Positions 1 through 11,156 of a stretch of 52,347 nt of DNA are shown here, piece by piece. A program made the position numbers and the translations under genes. The DNA is taken from the NCBI GenBank assembly GCA_003210235.1, contig QCVV01000002.1, positions 1 through 52,347 of the forward strand, written 5' to 3'. Position 1 is the stretch's first letter. Each line of letters starts with the position of its first letter. The notes beneath the pieces were generated by a model. That model did not search any database. It had not been told where the DNA came from and saw nothing but the letters and a program-made list of their open reading frames with translations. This DNA comes from Prochlorococcus sp. AG-686-O05. GTDB lineage: Bacteria; Cyanobacteriota; Cyanobacteriia; PCC-6307; Cyanobiaceae.

Positions 1-1006
1 CATTAACTATTGATCCTGAATCTATTAGGTTTTGATATGAAATTGTCTGAGCTCTAATAAATCCTTTTTCAAAATCAGTATGTATTACTCCTGCAGCTTG
101 TGGCGCAGTCATCCCATCTTTTATTGTCCAAGCTTTAGTCTCTTTTTCTCCAGTTGTAAAATAAGTTTTTAATCCTAATAATTTGTATGTAGATTTTATT
201 AAAGATTTTAATCCGCCTTCCTCTACACCTAAACCAATTAGGTAATCTTTTTTATCCTCAGGCTCTAACTCTATTAATTCTGATTCAACTTGAGCTGAAA
301 TTTTTATACATTCTGTATTTTCAGAGTTTGCAAAACTCTGCACTTTTAAAGAGAAATCATTACCTTCAGCTAAATCATTTTCATTTAAATTAGTCGCATA
401 AACAATTGGTTTCGCAGTAAGAAAGCCCAATTGTTTAATCATTAAATTTTCTTCATCGCTTAAAGATAATGACCTAACTGAAAGACCTTTTTCTAACTCA
501 TCCTCAATTTTTTCTAATAGAGAATCTTCTTGAGCTGCTTCTTTACTTGTTTTTACTTGTTTCTTGATTCTTTCTCTTCTTTTTTGAAGTTGAGATAAAT
601 CAGCTAAATTTAACTCTAAATTAATAATCTCAATATCATCTAAAGGATCAATCTTCCCTGAGACATGAATCACCTCACTATCTTCAAAACATCTCACGAC
701 GTGAACTATTGCATCAACTTCTCTAATGTTGGAAAGAAATTTATTTCCTAACCCCTCGCCTTTACTTGCACCTTTTACAAGACCTGCAATATCGACAAAT
801 TCAATTTTAGTGGGGATAATATTTTGACTAGAACTTAGAATACCTAACTCTTGAAGCCTTTGATCAGGAACTGAAACAATACCTTTATTTGGCTCGATGG
901 TACAAAAGGGAAAGTTTGCAGCTTGCGCTTTTGCATTTTCAACAAGCGCATTAAATAAAGTTGATTTCCCAACATTTGGTAATCCAATAATACCGGCTTT
1001 TAACAT
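1..1006 (-). CDS. ychF: YchF family GTPase/ATPase, 3' end truncated by window
   Basis: Manual minus-strand translation from CAT at 1004-1006: [51 protein letters not shown]..., with P-loop GLPNVGKST; open to the window edge; not in the ORF track. Confidence 0.95.
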   Translation of the reverse strand, partial: MLKAGIIGLPNVGKSTLFNALVENAKAQAANFPFCTIEPNKGIVSVPDQRLQELGILSSSQNIIPTKIEFVDIAGLVKGASKGEGLGNKFLSNIREVDAIVHVVRCFEDSEVIHVSGKIDPLDDIEIINLELNLADLSQLQKRRERIKKQVKTSKEAAQEDSLLEKIEDELEKGLSVRSLSLSDEENLMIKQLGFLTAKPIVYATNLNENDLAEGNDFSLKVQSFANSENTECIKISAQVESELIELEPEDKKDYLIGLGVEEGGLKSLIKSTYKLLGLKTYFTTGEKETKAWTIKDGMTAPQAAGVIHTDFEKGFIRAQTISYQNLIDSGSIVN

Positions 1007-1090
1007 TTGAAAAAATTTATAGATAAATTAGTCATAGAATCATCTTCTTGTAATATAGAGTTTACTTAACCAACCCTGGATAAGTTAATC

Positions 1091-1107
1091 ATAATCGTTT
1101 CGATTAT
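1091..1107. promoter_or_regulatory. Perfect 7-bp inverted repeat ATAATCG-TTT-CGATTAT, candidate operator
   Basis: Seen directly; lies in the ychF/HlyD divergent intergenic region, 27-48 bp upstream of the HlyD start candidates. Confidence 0.35.
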
Positions 1108-1133
1108 TCACTATAGTTTCTAAATATCCTTAA

Positions 1134-2216
1134 TTGCTTGCTTACAAAAAAAATATGCTTAATTTAATAAAAAAGAATTTGAATATTAAAAATGGGATTG
1201 CATTAATTCTACTGGCAACGTTTTTTGTATTTTTAAGTAATTCTTTAAAGAAAAACAAATCAAAAGACATATCCAGCTTTGTAGTTTCCGTTGAAAAGGG
1301 AATTCTTTCTGAATCAATTAACACCAGTGGAGAAGTAAAGGCTACTAGATCAAGCAATATTAGCCCAAGAAAACAAGGAATAATTGAAAAAATCAAAGTA
1401 GGAGAAGGTGATCTCGTAAAAAAAGGTCAGATTTTGGCTACTCTCGATGATGAAGATTTCGTCTATAAACTTGAAGAACTTGAATTAAATTTAAAAAAAC
1501 AAAAATCTGAATATTTAAGAAGAGAATATTTATTTAAAGAGGGAGCAGTTAGTAAAGAGGATTATGAAAGCTATAAAAACAAGTACAATACAAGCGAAGC
1601 GAAATTAAGTGATGCTAAAGCTGAAAAAAATTTTTATTTAATAAAAGCTCCATACCCAGGGAAAATAACCGCTAAATATGCAGAGATAGGCTCATACGTT
1701 GCTCCTAGTTCAAATTTAAGTTCGGACTCTAAAGCTAAAAACTTTATTTTTGAATTATCAGAAGGTCTTGAAATTATTGCTAAAGTTCCAGAGAGTGATA
1801 TAGGAAGAATAAAAACAGGTCAAGAAGCCTCTGTAAGAATAGAGGCTTATCCCTCAAATAAATACAGGGCAATAGTTAAAAAGATAGCGGAAAGGGCAGT
1901 AAAAGATAATAATGTAACTTCATTCGAAGTAACGTTGAATTTCAAAGAAATTTCTGAGGAAATAAAAATAGGTATGACCGCTGATCTTGAATTTATAGTT
2001 AAAAGTAATGAAGAAAAAATCTTAGTTCCGACAGTTTCGATTGTCACCGAAAAAGGTGAAAAAGGTGTCTTAAAAGTAGATAAAAATAATGCTCCGAAAT
2101 TTGAAAAGATAGAAATAGGTATTAGTAGCGGTAATAGAACTTCGATAATTGATGGTTTAAGACCTGGAGAACAAATCTTTATTGATATTCCACCTTGGGC
2201 GAATAAAAGAAAATGA
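1134..2216 (+). CDS. HlyD/RND-type periplasmic adaptor (membrane fusion protein); likely start ATG 1155
   Basis: N-terminal TM, lipoyl-like SGEVKATRSSNISPRKQGIIEKIKVGEGDLVKKGQILATLDDED, coiled coil and beta-barrel. Confidence 0.85.
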   Translation: MLAYKKNMLNLIKKNLNIKNGIALILLATFFVFLSNSLKKNKSKDISSFVVSVEKGILSESINTSGEVKATRSSNISPRKQGIIEKIKVGEGDLVKKGQILATLDDEDFVYKLEELELNLKKQKSEYLRREYLFKEGAVSKEDYESYKNKYNTSEAKLSDAKAEKNFYLIKAPYPGKITAKYAEIGSYVAPSSNLSSDSKAKNFIFELSEGLEIIAKVPESDIGRIKTGQEASVRIEAYPSNKYRAIVKKIAERAVKDNNVTSFEVTLNFKEISEEIKIGMTADLEFIVKSNEEKILVPTVSIVTEKGEKGVLKVDKNNAPKFEKIEIGISSGNRTSIIDGLRPGEQIFIDIPPWANKRK

Positions 2217-5143
2217 GTTTAAAATCCAAAGACTCAAAAAAACCAATTTTACTTTTAGTTGATGGCCATTCTCTAGCCTTTAGAAGCTTCTATGCATTTA
2301 GCAAAGGGATTGATGGGGGATTAACAACGAAAGAAGGTTTCCCAACTAGTGTCACCTATGGATTTTTAAAAAGCCTTCTAGATAATTGCAAAAATATCAA
2401 TGCTGAAGGTGTTTGTATTACTTTTGATACAGAGAAACCAACATTTAGGCATGAACTAGATCCAAATTATAAAGCTAATAGAGATGTTGCTCCTGATGTT
2501 TTTTTTCAAGACATTGAGCAATTAGAAATCATCTTAAAAGAAAGTCTTAATTTACCTATTTTTAAATCCCCTGGCTTCGAAGCTGATGATCTATTAGGGA
2601 CAATTGCTAATGATGCAGCTTCAAAAGGTTGGTGCGTAAATATTCTATCTGGGGATCGAGATTTATTTCAATTAGTTGATGATCAAAAAGATATTTATGT
2701 TCTCTATATGGGAGGAGGTCCCTATGCTAAAAGTGGTAATCCAACTTTAATTAATGAAAATGGAGTCAAAGAAAAATTAGGAGTTTATCCAGAAAGAGTT
2801 GTAGATTTAAAGGCATTAACTGGTGATAGTTCTGATAATATTCCAGGAATAAAAGGTGTAGGACCAAAAACTGCAATTAATTTATTAAAAGAAAATGATA
2901 CCTTAGATGGGATTTATAAAACCTTGGAGGTTATTCAACAAGATGGGGGTAAAAAATATCAAGGATTTATAAAAGGTGCCGTAAAGGAAAAGTTAAAAAA
3001 TGATAAATTCAATGCTTATCTTTCAAGAGATTTAGCAAAGATAGATGTTGAAGTGCCCCTAGTATTAAGTAATGGATATGAACTAAATCAAATAAATAAA
3101 GATTCCCTCTCCGAATCTCTTCAAAAACTTGAATTATCAACTTTACTCAGGCAAATTGATATTTTTAATTCAACGTTTAGTAAAGGTGGTTTTAATAAAA
3201 ATAATGAGGGTAAACAAAAGAAAAAAGAATTAAAAGTTTCAGCATCTATAGATTTTAAAGAAACAGAAAATGAACTCCCAAAAATCAAAGTAAATATAGT
3301 TAATAATTTCAAATTACTAGATCAACTAGTTAAAAAATTAGAGATTTCTAAGGAGATCGTTGCCTTAGATACTGAGACAAATAGTTTAAATCCTTTAGAT
3401 GCAGAACTTGTTGGTATAGGTTTTTGTCTTAGCGAAGAAATTAATGATCTGTTTTATATACCCCTTGGTCATCAATCGCAAAAAGATGAGCTAAATCAAT
3501 TAGCAATTGAAGATGTATTCTCTAGTTTAAGATCTTGGATAGAAAGTCCAGAAAAAGAAAAAACACTTCAAAATTGTAAGTTTGATAGACAAATCTTTTA
3601 TAACCATGGGCTAAATCTTAAAGGAGTTACTTTTGATACACTCTTAGCAGACTACATTCTCAATAATCAGGAAAAACATGGATTAAGTGAAATTAGTTTT
3701 AGAGAATTTGGATTTAATCCACCAACTTTTAAAGAAACAATTGGAAAAAATAAAGATTTTTCGTTCGTCGACATTAATGATGCAAGTATTTATTGTGGTT
3801 ATGATGTATTTCTAACTTACAAGATCGCAAAAATTTTTAAAGAAAGATTTAATAATGAAAATCAGAATTTAACAAAATTATTTAAAGAAATCGAATTACC
3901 TTTAGAGCCAGTCTTATCAGAAATGGAGATGAATGGTATCAGAATAGATATCACTTATTTAAATGAACTTTCTAAAGAATTAAAAAGTACATTAGAAAAT
4001 ATTGAGGAAAATGTTTTTGAAATAGCCAAGCAAGAATTTAATTTATCTTCCCCAAAACAACTTGGTGAAATATTGTTTGAGAAGTTAAATCTTGACAAAA
4101 AAAAATCAAGGAAAACAAAAACAGGTTGGAGTACTGATGCCGTTGTTCTTGAAAGATTAGTAGAAGAACATGAGATCATTCCCTATCTAATAAAACATAG
4201 AACTCTTAGTAAACTTTTAAGTACATATATTGATGCTCTTCCCAACCTTATCAGTGAAAAAACTGGACGAGTTCATACCAACTTCAATCAAGCAGCTACT
4301 GCTACTGGTAGATTAAGCAGTAGCAATCCAAATCTTCAGAATATCCCTGTCAGAACAGAATTCAGTAGAAGAATAAGAAAAGCCTTCTTGCCAGAAAAAG
4401 ATTGGAAATTATTATCAGCAGATTACTCTCAAATTGAATTAAGAATACTAGCTCACTTAGCTAATGAAGACATTCTTATAAATGCATTTCACAAAAATGA
4501 TGATATTCACTCTCTAACAGCACGATTGATTTTTGAAAAGGAAGAAATAAATTCCGATGAAAGGAGAGTTGGTAAAACCATTAATTTTGGGGTTATTTAT
4601 GGAATGGGAATAAAAAAATTCGCACGCTCAACAGGGGTAAGTACGACAGAAGCAAAAGTATTTTTGATTAAATATAAAGAAAGGTATACCAAAATTTTTA
4701 AATTTCTAGAACTTCAAGAAAGGCTTGCTCTGTCGAAAGGTTATGTAGAAACAATTTTCGGAAGGAAGAGAGAATTTAAATTTGATAAGAATGGACTTGG
4801 CAGATTAATTGGAAAAGATCCATATGAAATTGATTTACAAACAGCTAGGAGAGCTGGAATGGAAGCTCAGTCATTGAGAGCTGCGGCAAATGCTCCAATT
4901 CAGGGTTCTAGTGCTGACATTATAAAAATAGCTATGGTTCAATTAAACAAAAAATTATTAGAGATGAATATTCCAGTTAAAATGCTTTTACAGGTTCATG
5001 ATGAATTATTGTTCGAGGTCCAACCAGATTTCTTAGAAATCACAAAGCAATTAGTAAAAGAAACTATGGAAGATTGTGTAAAATTAAAGGTCCCACTTTT
5101 AGTCGATATCGGAGTTGGAAATAACTGGATGGAAACCAAATAA
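2213..5143 (+). CDS. polA: DNA polymerase I
   Basis: 5'-3' exonuclease, 3'-5' exonuclease and Pol A (TGRLSSSNPNLQNIPVRTE, DYSQIELRILAH, QVHDELLFEV) motifs; ATGA overlap with upstream gene. Confidence 0.98.
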   Translation: MSLKSKDSKKPILLLVDGHSLAFRSFYAFSKGIDGGLTTKEGFPTSVTYGFLKSLLDNCKNINAEGVCITFDTEKPTFRHELDPNYKANRDVAPDVFFQDIEQLEIILKESLNLPIFKSPGFEADDLLGTIANDAASKGWCVNILSGDRDLFQLVDDQKDIYVLYMGGGPYAKSGNPTLINENGVKEKLGVYPERVVDLKALTGDSSDNIPGIKGVGPKTAINLLKENDTLDGIYKTLEVIQQDGGKKYQGFIKGAVKEKLKNDKFNAYLSRDLAKIDVEVPLVLSNGYELNQINKDSLSESLQKLELSTLLRQIDIFNSTFSKGGFNKNNEGKQKKKELKVSASIDFKETENELPKIKVNIVNNFKLLDQLVKKLEISKEIVALDTETNSLNPLDAELVGIGFCLSEEINDLFYIPLGHQSQKDELNQLAIEDVFSSLRSWIESPEKEKTLQNCKFDRQIFYNHGLNLKGVTFDTLLADYILNNQEKHGLSEISFREFGFNPPTFKETIGKNKDFSFVDINDASIYCGYDVFLTYKIAKIFKERFNNENQNLTKLFKEIELPLEPVLSEMEMNGIRIDITYLNELSKELKSTLENIEENVFEIAKQEFNLSSPKQLGEILFEKLNLDKKKSRKTKTGWSTDAVVLERLVEEHEIIPYLIKHRTLSKLLSTYIDALPNLISEKTGRVHTNFNQAATATGRLSSSNPNLQNIPVRTEFSRRIRKAFLPEKDWKLLSADYSQIELRILAHLANEDILINAFHKNDDIHSLTARLIFEKEEINSDERRVGKTINFGVIYGMGIKKFARSTGVSTTEAKVFLIKYKERYTKIFKFLELQERLALSKGYVETIFGRKREFKFDKNGLGRLIGKDPYEIDLQTARRAGMEAQSLRAAANAPIQGSSADIIKIAMVQLNKKLLEMNIPVKMLLQVHDELLFEVQPDFLEITKQLVKETMEDCVKLKVPLLVDIGVGNNWMETK

Positions 5144-5167
5144 TCTTCAAATAAATACTTTTTTAAT

Positions 5168-6646
5168 ATGATCAAATTATTTAATACTTTAAGTAAAAAC
5201 GTTGAAGTCTTTAAACCAATAGATGAAGTAGTAAAGATTTATTGTTGTGGCGTAACTGTTTATGATTTATGTCATCTTGGGCATGCAAGAAGTTATATAG
5301 CTTGGGATGTCTTGAGAAGATTCTTAATTTATAGTGATTTTAAAGTAAAGTATGTGCAGAATTTTACTGATATCGACGATAAGATTTTAAAAAGAGCAAA
5401 AGAAGAAAATAGCTCTATGAAAGAAGTATCAGAAAAAAATATTACTGAATTCCACAAGGATATGGATGCCCTAGGGATTATGAGGCCAGATAGTATGCCA
5501 AAAGCTACAAATCATATTTGCAATATTTGTTCATTTATAAAAGTTCTTGAGGATAAAGGTTTTGCATATGCCAGAGGTGGAGACGTTTATTATTCTGTTT
5601 TTAAAAATAAAAATTATGGAAAACTAAGTAATCAAAATATCCTAGAGCAAAATATTAATCAACAAGGCAGGATGACTACTGATGAAAGTAATAAAAAAGA
5701 TAATCCTCAAGACTTTGCTCTATGGAAAAAAGCAAAAGAGAATGAACCATCTTTTGATTCGCCTTGGGGAAAGGGGAGACCAGGATGGCATATTGAATGT
5801 TCTGCGATGGTAAAAGATGAATTAGGAGAAACAATTGATATCCATTTAGGAGGTTCTGATCTTATTTTTCCTCACCATGAAAATGAGATTGCACAATCTG
5901 AATCAGCTAATAATAAAAAGCTAGCAAACTATTGGCTTCATAACGGCATGGTCAATGTAAACGGACAAAAGATGAGTAAATCTTTGAAAAACTTTACTAC
6001 CATAAGAGACTTATTAGATTCAGGGACAAGTCCGATGACCTTAAGATATTTTGTTTTAACCGTAAACTATAGAAAGCCACTCGATTTCACAAATGAGGCT
6101 TTGAGAAGTGCCTCCGAAGCATGGAAAAATATTAATGTTGCACTTTCTTTTTTTGATATTACTAAAAAAGAAAATCTATCGATTGAGTTAAATGAAACCA
6201 ATGAATTTATTGAAGAAAAATATAAAGAAATGATCAATCACGAAATATCTCAAAAAAAGATAAAGTTTACTAACGCATTAAATAACGACCTCAATACAGC
6301 AGGAGCAATTGCAATTATTTATGAATTAGCTAAACCACTAAAAAACTTTATAAATCAATTCCAAAGAATTAAAAAACTTGAAATAAATACTAATGAAAAA
6401 TTTCATCTTAGAGAAACTTTAAAAACACTAGAGGAACTAACCGAAGTGCTTGGATTAAAAAAAGAGGAAATAATAATCGAAAACAAAATCAACGAAGATC
6501 AAATATTATCCCTTATTAATAAAAGATTGATAGCAAAAAAGGTAAGAGATTATGCAAAAGCCGATAAAATAAGAAATTCATTAAAGGAAAAAGGAGTAGA
6601 ACTCATAGATCAATCCCCTGAGCTAACAACATGGGTTAGGATCTAA
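5168..6646 (+). CDS. cysS: Cysteinyl-tRNA synthetase
   Basis: YCCGVTVYDLCHLGHARSY, WHIECSAM, KMSKSLKNF. Confidence 0.98.
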   Translation: MIKLFNTLSKNVEVFKPIDEVVKIYCCGVTVYDLCHLGHARSYIAWDVLRRFLIYSDFKVKYVQNFTDIDDKILKRAKEENSSMKEVSEKNITEFHKDMDALGIMRPDSMPKATNHICNICSFIKVLEDKGFAYARGGDVYYSVFKNKNYGKLSNQNILEQNINQQGRMTTDESNKKDNPQDFALWKKAKENEPSFDSPWGKGRPGWHIECSAMVKDELGETIDIHLGGSDLIFPHHENEIAQSESANNKKLANYWLHNGMVNVNGQKMSKSLKNFTTIRDLLDSGTSPMTLRYFVLTVNYRKPLDFTNEALRSASEAWKNINVALSFFDITKKENLSIELNETNEFIEEKYKEMINHEISQKKIKFTNALNNDLNTAGAIAIIYELAKPLKNFINQFQRIKKLEINTNEKFHLRETLKTLEELTEVLGLKKEEIIIENKINEDQILSLINKRLIAKKVRDYAKADKIRNSLKEKGVELIDQSPELTTWVRI

Positions 6647-6728
6647 ATTTTAAGAAAAAACCCAATTTAAAATTTTTATTTTTTAAATTCACCTTTAAGT
6701 GGGAAAATATTATAAATATTAGAGAAAA

Positions 6729-7958
6729 TTGAAATACATCACTGTACTTGGTTCAACGGGGTCAATTGGAACTCAAACTCTCCAAATAGTAAGTGAACTT
6801 CCAGATAAATTCAAAGTAGTGGCTCTTTCAGCGGGGAGAAATATAGACTTATTGACTGAGCAAGTTAGTCTACATAAACCAGAAGTTATTGCTATCGAGG
6901 ATGAAAATCTTTTAACAGATTTAAAAAATAATATTAATAATTTAGGGATAACCAATCCTCCAATAGTTTTAGGTGGTCGAGAGGCAATTAATTCAGTAGC
7001 AGCATGGGATTCTGCAGATACTGTAATTACTGGGATAGTAGGATGTGCTGGACTTATTCCGACGATGTCAGCAATTAAGGCTGGTAAAAATATTGCTCTT
7101 GCCAATAAAGAAACATTAATTGCCGCGGGTTCGGTTGTTATACCTGCTTTAAAGGAAAACAAAAGTAGACTTTTACCTGCAGATTCTGAGCATTCAGCTA
7201 TCTTTCAATGCATACAAGGATTACCTAATTATGAAAATGCCGATTTTTCAACAGGTAAAATCCCAAATGGGTTAAAAGCTATTCATTTAACCGCATCAGG
7301 TGGTGCTTTTAGAGATTGGGCCGTAGAGGATTTAAAAAATGTCACAGTAGAAGATGCGACTTCCCATCCAAATTGGAGTATGGGGAGAAAAATAACTGTA
7401 GATTCTGCCACTCTTATGAACAAAGGATTAGAGGTTATTGAAGCACATTATCTATTTGGGACGTCCTACGAAAATATTGAAATTGTTATTCATCCTCAAA
7501 GTATTATTCATTCAATGATTGAGATGGAAGACTCTTCTGTTTTAGCTCAATTAGGATGGCCTGATATGAAGCTCCCAATTTTATATGCAATGAGTTGGCC
7601 AGAAAGATTCAAAACTAATTGGAAAAGATTCAATTTAACTGAGATTGGTCAACTTACATTTAAAAAACCGGACGAAGTAAAATATCCATGTATGGGACTT
7701 GCATACTCAGCAGGAAAATGTTCAGGAACAATGCCTGCAGTACTCAATGCTGCAAATGAAATGGCGGTAGATCAATTTCTAAAGGAAAAAATTTCTTTTC
7801 AAGAAATTCCTATTTTTATAAATAAAACTTGTGAATCACATTTGAATAAACTTAACTTAAATCCAAAGTTAGAAGATATTCTAGAAGTCGATAGTTGGGC
7901 CAGAATTTTTGTAAAAGAAGAAATAAAAAAAGGGAAAAAATATATCAAAGTAGGTTAA
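6729..7958 (+). CDS. dxr: 1-deoxy-D-xylulose-5-phosphate reductoisomerase
   Basis: [69 protein letters not shown] start. Confidence 0.97.
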   Translation: MKYITVLGSTGSIGTQTLQIVSELPDKFKVVALSAGRNIDLLTEQVSLHKPEVIAIEDENLLTDLKNNINNLGITNPPIVLGGREAINSVAAWDSADTVITGIVGCAGLIPTMSAIKAGKNIALANKETLIAAGSVVIPALKENKSRLLPADSEHSAIFQCIQGLPNYENADFSTGKIPNGLKAIHLTASGGAFRDWAVEDLKNVTVEDATSHPNWSMGRKITVDSATLMNKGLEVIEAHYLFGTSYENIEIVIHPQSIIHSMIEMEDSSVLAQLGWPDMKLPILYAMSWPERFKTNWKRFNLTEIGQLTFKKPDEVKYPCMGLAYSAGKCSGTMPAVLNAANEMAVDQFLKEKISFQEIPIFINKTCESHLNKLNLNPKLEDILEVDSWARIFVKEEIKKGKKYIKVG

Positions 7959-7963
7959 AAAAA

Positions 7964-8293
7964 GTGAAATTTCATAAGCACTTATTACTTTGTGCAACGC
8001 CTACAAAACAAAAATGTTTTAAAGGCGATGAAGGTAGTAAGACTTGGGAATGTCTTAAAAAGACTTTAAAAAATTATGAGAATGATTCTTCTTCAAGAAA
8101 TATTCAAATATTGAGATCTAAAGTTGATTGTTTAAGAATATGTAAAAACGGACCAATTCTTCTTATTTGGCCGGATGGCATTTGGTATGAAAAAGTTTCT
8201 CCAGAAAAAGTATCAGAAATTTTCATCTCTCATGTTGTTAATGGTAATCCAATCGAAAAGTGGATTTTCAAAAAAACTCCTTTTGAAAAATAA
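7964..8293 (+). CDS. (2Fe-2S) ferredoxin domain-containing protein (thioredoxin-like ferredoxin)
   Basis: In-frame GTG at 7964 just after the dxr stop; KHLLLCATPTKQKC...WECLKK...VDCLRICKNGPILLIWPDGIWYEKV. Confidence 0.8.
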   Translation: MKFHKHLLLCATPTKQKCFKGDEGSKTWECLKKTLKNYENDSSSRNIQILRSKVDCLRICKNGPILLIWPDGIWYEKVSPEKVSEIFISHVVNGNPIEKWIFKKTPFEK

Positions 8294-8312
8294 TTTTAAA
8301 GATATATATTTC

Positions 8313-9404
8313 TTAAATACTAGAAAGCCAATTCTTAACTGCTTCATCAGACCAACAACCATTATTTGAATGGAAACCATTATGTCCCCCTTTATTAGTA
8401 ATTAAAATAGTTAATTTATTAAATGATTCATTCAAAGAATTTTTCAAATTTAAAGTAGATTGATAAGGAACCCAAGGATCATCCTTAGCGTGAATTAAAA
8501 GAGTAGGGGGGAGATTCTTAATTAAATTTTGAATCCTAAATATTGGTGAAGATTGATAATAATAATCCTCTAAAGATTTGAACCCCCAACTAGGTGCAGT
8601 GAAATTTGTATCGAATTCTCCTATGGTCTTTAAACCTTTAATTTTTTTACTCAAGTTACTTTTAGGCAACAAAATCCCTTCATTTTTAAATCCATCCCAT
8701 AATTGCCTTTTCAAACGTTGCATTAACCATTTTTGATATAAAAAATTTCGAGGCCTTTCAATACAATTGCTGCAAGCTAATAAATCTAAAGGGCTACTAA
8801 CGCAAGCCAATCCATCTAATAACTTTCTACTATTTTTTGAGCTGTGGTCTAAGCAGGCATTAAGAAGAATAGTTCCTCCTAAAGATAATCCAACTCCAAA
8901 TATAGGTATATCCTCTCTATTTTTTAAAGAATCTTTAAATTCAGAATTTAGCAGTTGTCTAAAATTTTTAAGCGCCAAAATAATATCATTCGAACATCTT
9001 GCGGAATAATTCCCTTTCGCCAAATATCTAGCTGAACCTGCCCCTCTAAGATTTAATTTAAGAACTCCAAATCCATTATTAACTAATTTTCTAGCAATTC
9101 GTTTTAAACCAAAACGCCTAGTAGACCCTCCTAATCCATGAGTAATAAGAACAACTCCTTTAAAACAATCAAAGTTTTCTGGTAACTCTAAAAACCCTAA
9201 GAGATAATCACCCTCAAATTTCTCTGAGAGAATATTATTTATTGGTAAAAGTATTTTTTTATTTGTTTTAGCTTGGAGGAAATCAAAAATAAATGTATCT
9301 CTTAAAGTTTGAAGGTCCCCTCCAATCCAAGGAAAAGCCTGATTAAAAGGTATTTTGTTTATATAATCTGAGAACTTAAATGAGAGATTACTATTTATCA
9401 CCAA
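8313..9404 (-). CDS. YheT-like alpha/beta hydrolase
   Basis: ITHGLGGSTRRFGLKRIARKLVNNGFGVLKLNLRGAG, GVGLSLGGTILL, IHAKDDPWVP. Confidence 0.88.
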   Translation of the reverse strand: MVINSNLSFKFSDYINKIPFNQAFPWIGGDLQTLRDTFIFDFLQAKTNKKILLPINNILSEKFEGDYLLGFLELPENFDCFKGVVLITHGLGGSTRRFGLKRIARKLVNNGFGVLKLNLRGAGSARYLAKGNYSARCSNDIILALKNFRQLLNSEFKDSLKNREDIPIFGVGLSLGGTILLNACLDHSSKNSRKLLDGLACVSSPLDLLACSNCIERPRNFLYQKWLMQRLKRQLWDGFKNEGILLPKSNLSKKIKGLKTIGEFDTNFTAPSWGFKSLEDYYYQSSPIFRIQNLIKNLPPTLLIHAKDDPWVPYQSTLNLKNSLNESFNKLTILITNKGGHNGFHSNNGCWSDEAVKNWLSSI

Positions 9405-10827
9405 CTCCTAGATCCTTTAATTCTCCAATTAACTCACTTAAAACTTTCTTGGCATCACCAAAAACCATAGAAGTATTTGGCAAATCAAACAAATCATTCT
9501 TTATCCCCGAATAACCAGCGCTCATCCCTCTTTTTATTACAAAGACTGTTCTTGCTTCTTGTACATCAAGAACAGGCATTCCATACAAAGGAGAACCCTT
9601 GTCATTTTTTGCTTGAGGATTAACAACATCATTTGCTCCTAGGACCAAAACAACATCTGTTGCGGGGAATTCAGGGTTAACAACATCCATTTCTTTAAGT
9701 TGTTCATAAGGAACATCTGCTTCTGCTAAAAGAACATTCATATGTCCTGGCATTCTGCCTGCCACAGGATGAATCGCGTATACAACTTCAATACCATTTT
9801 GTTCAAGTTTTTTTGTTACTTCTCTCAAGGTATGTTGAGCTTGAGCTACAGCAAGACCATAACCAGGAACAACGATTACCCTATTTGCTGCCTCTAATGT
9901 TAGTGCACATTCTTCAACACTACAGGAAGTTATATTTGTATATTCCCCAGATCCAGAAGATGAAGTAGTTTGTGCAGATAAAGAGCCTCCAAAAAGGACA
10001 GAAACCAGAGATCTGTTCATTCCTTTGCACATTACCTGAGTTAATATCAAGCCTGCTGCTCCCACCATTGCACCGGCGACAATTAAAAGCTGACTGTCTA
10101 CAACAAAACCTGCAGCTGCAGCTGCGATACCTGAATAGCTATTTAAAAGAGATATAACAACAGGCATGTCTGCACCACCAATTGGCAATGTTACCCCAAT
10201 TCCTAAAAGAGTAGAGGCTATAACTAAAAGCCAGATCGAACTAATATTCCCGCTTATTAGGTATATGAAAGCTATCAATGAAGTTACGCCAAAAACAATA
10301 TTTACAAAATGCCTAGCTTTAACCTGAGTCCATCCAGGGGTGGAAAGCCAGCCTTGTAATTTAGCCATAGCCACGATTGAACCTGAAAAAGTAATGGCAC
10401 CAACAAATATTGAAACTGAAATCGAAACATCATTAATAAAAGGCTCTAAAGATCCTGCTTTTGCTACTTCATTAAAAGGGAATAAAAATGCACCAATAGC
10501 TACTAATAGAGAGGACATTCCACCAAATCCATTAAACAAAGCTACAGTCTCTGGCATTGATGTCATAGGAACCTTCTTAGCAAGCAAAGTTCCCAACAAA
10601 CTTCCCACTAAAGACCCAACAAGGATCCATGCCCATGATTGAGCAGGGATTCCTGAAGTCCCTAAATAGTAAGAGAGTAAACCTATAACAGAAAGCAACA
10701 TAGCAATTGCTGCAGTTATATTGGCTTCTCTCGCAGATCTAACTTTTGATAAACCCTTTATTCCAAGAGCCAACAACAGAACTGCTATGAGATCTATAAC
10801 GAATTTAATAATATCAGGAAGATTCAT
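9391..10827 (-). CDS. pntB: NAD(P) transhydrogenase subunit beta
   Basis: PGYGLAVAQAQHTLREVTKKLE, HPVAGRMPGHMNVLLAEADVPYE, NDVVNPQAK. Confidence 0.97.
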   Translation of the reverse strand: MNLPDIIKFVIDLIAVLLLALGIKGLSKVRSAREANITAAIAMLLSVIGLLSYYLGTSGIPAQSWAWILVGSLVGSLLGTLLAKKVPMTSMPETVALFNGFGGMSSLLVAIGAFLFPFNEVAKAGSLEPFINDVSISVSIFVGAITFSGSIVAMAKLQGWLSTPGWTQVKARHFVNIVFGVTSLIAFIYLISGNISSIWLLVIASTLLGIGVTLPIGGADMPVVISLLNSYSGIAAAAAGFVVDSQLLIVAGAMVGAAGLILTQVMCKGMNRSLVSVLFGGSLSAQTTSSSGSGEYTNITSCSVEECALTLEAANRVIVVPGYGLAVAQAQHTLREVTKKLEQNGIEVVYAIHPVAGRMPGHMNVLLAEADVPYEQLKEMDVVNPEFPATDVVLVLGANDVVNPQAKNDKGSPLYGMPVLDVQEARTVFVIKRGMSAGYSGIKNDLFDLPNTSMVFGDAKKVLSELIGELKDLGVGDK

Positions 10828-10844
10828 TTTTATTAATTGATTAA

Positions 10845-11141
10845 TTATTTATTTTTTTTTGTGGGTTTACGACTAAACATGGCAAGCATTCTGTCAGTTA
10901 CAAAAAAGCCACCTACAACGTTGAAAAGAGCAAATCCAAGAGATATTGATCCGATTATTAATAATGGACTGTTTGGCTCTGCTTTTATAATTGCAGTTAA
11001 TGCTGCCAACATCGTTATTCCTGAGATGGCATTTGCTCCACTCATTAAGGGTGTATGAAGAGTTGGAGGTACTTTTCCTATCAACTCCAGACCTAATAAA
11101 CTTCCAAGCAATAAAACCCAGAGTAAGCTATCAAAATTCAT
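10845..11141 (-). CDS. pntA-2: NAD(P) transhydrogenase alpha, membrane part
   Basis: LLGLELIGKVPPTLHTPLMSGANAISGITMLAAL...FNVVGGFFVTDRMLAMF. Confidence 0.95.
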   Translation of the reverse strand: MNFDSLLWVLLLGSLLGLELIGKVPPTLHTPLMSGANAISGITMLAALTAIIKAEPNSPLLIIGSISLGFALFNVVGGFFVTDRMLAMFSRKPTKKNK

Positions 11142-11156
11142 AATTTAATTAAGACC

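Noticed and set aside
6773-7162. 129-aa antisense ORF inside dxr
   Set aside because: Fully embedded in a highly conserved gene; typical shadow ORF.
8175-8369. 64-aa ORF overlapping the (2Fe-2S) ferredoxin and YheT-like ends
   Set aside because: Alternative frame of two real genes, no independent support.
10340-10642. 100-aa plus-strand ORF inside pntB
   Set aside because: Antisense to conserved transmembrane segments of PntB.
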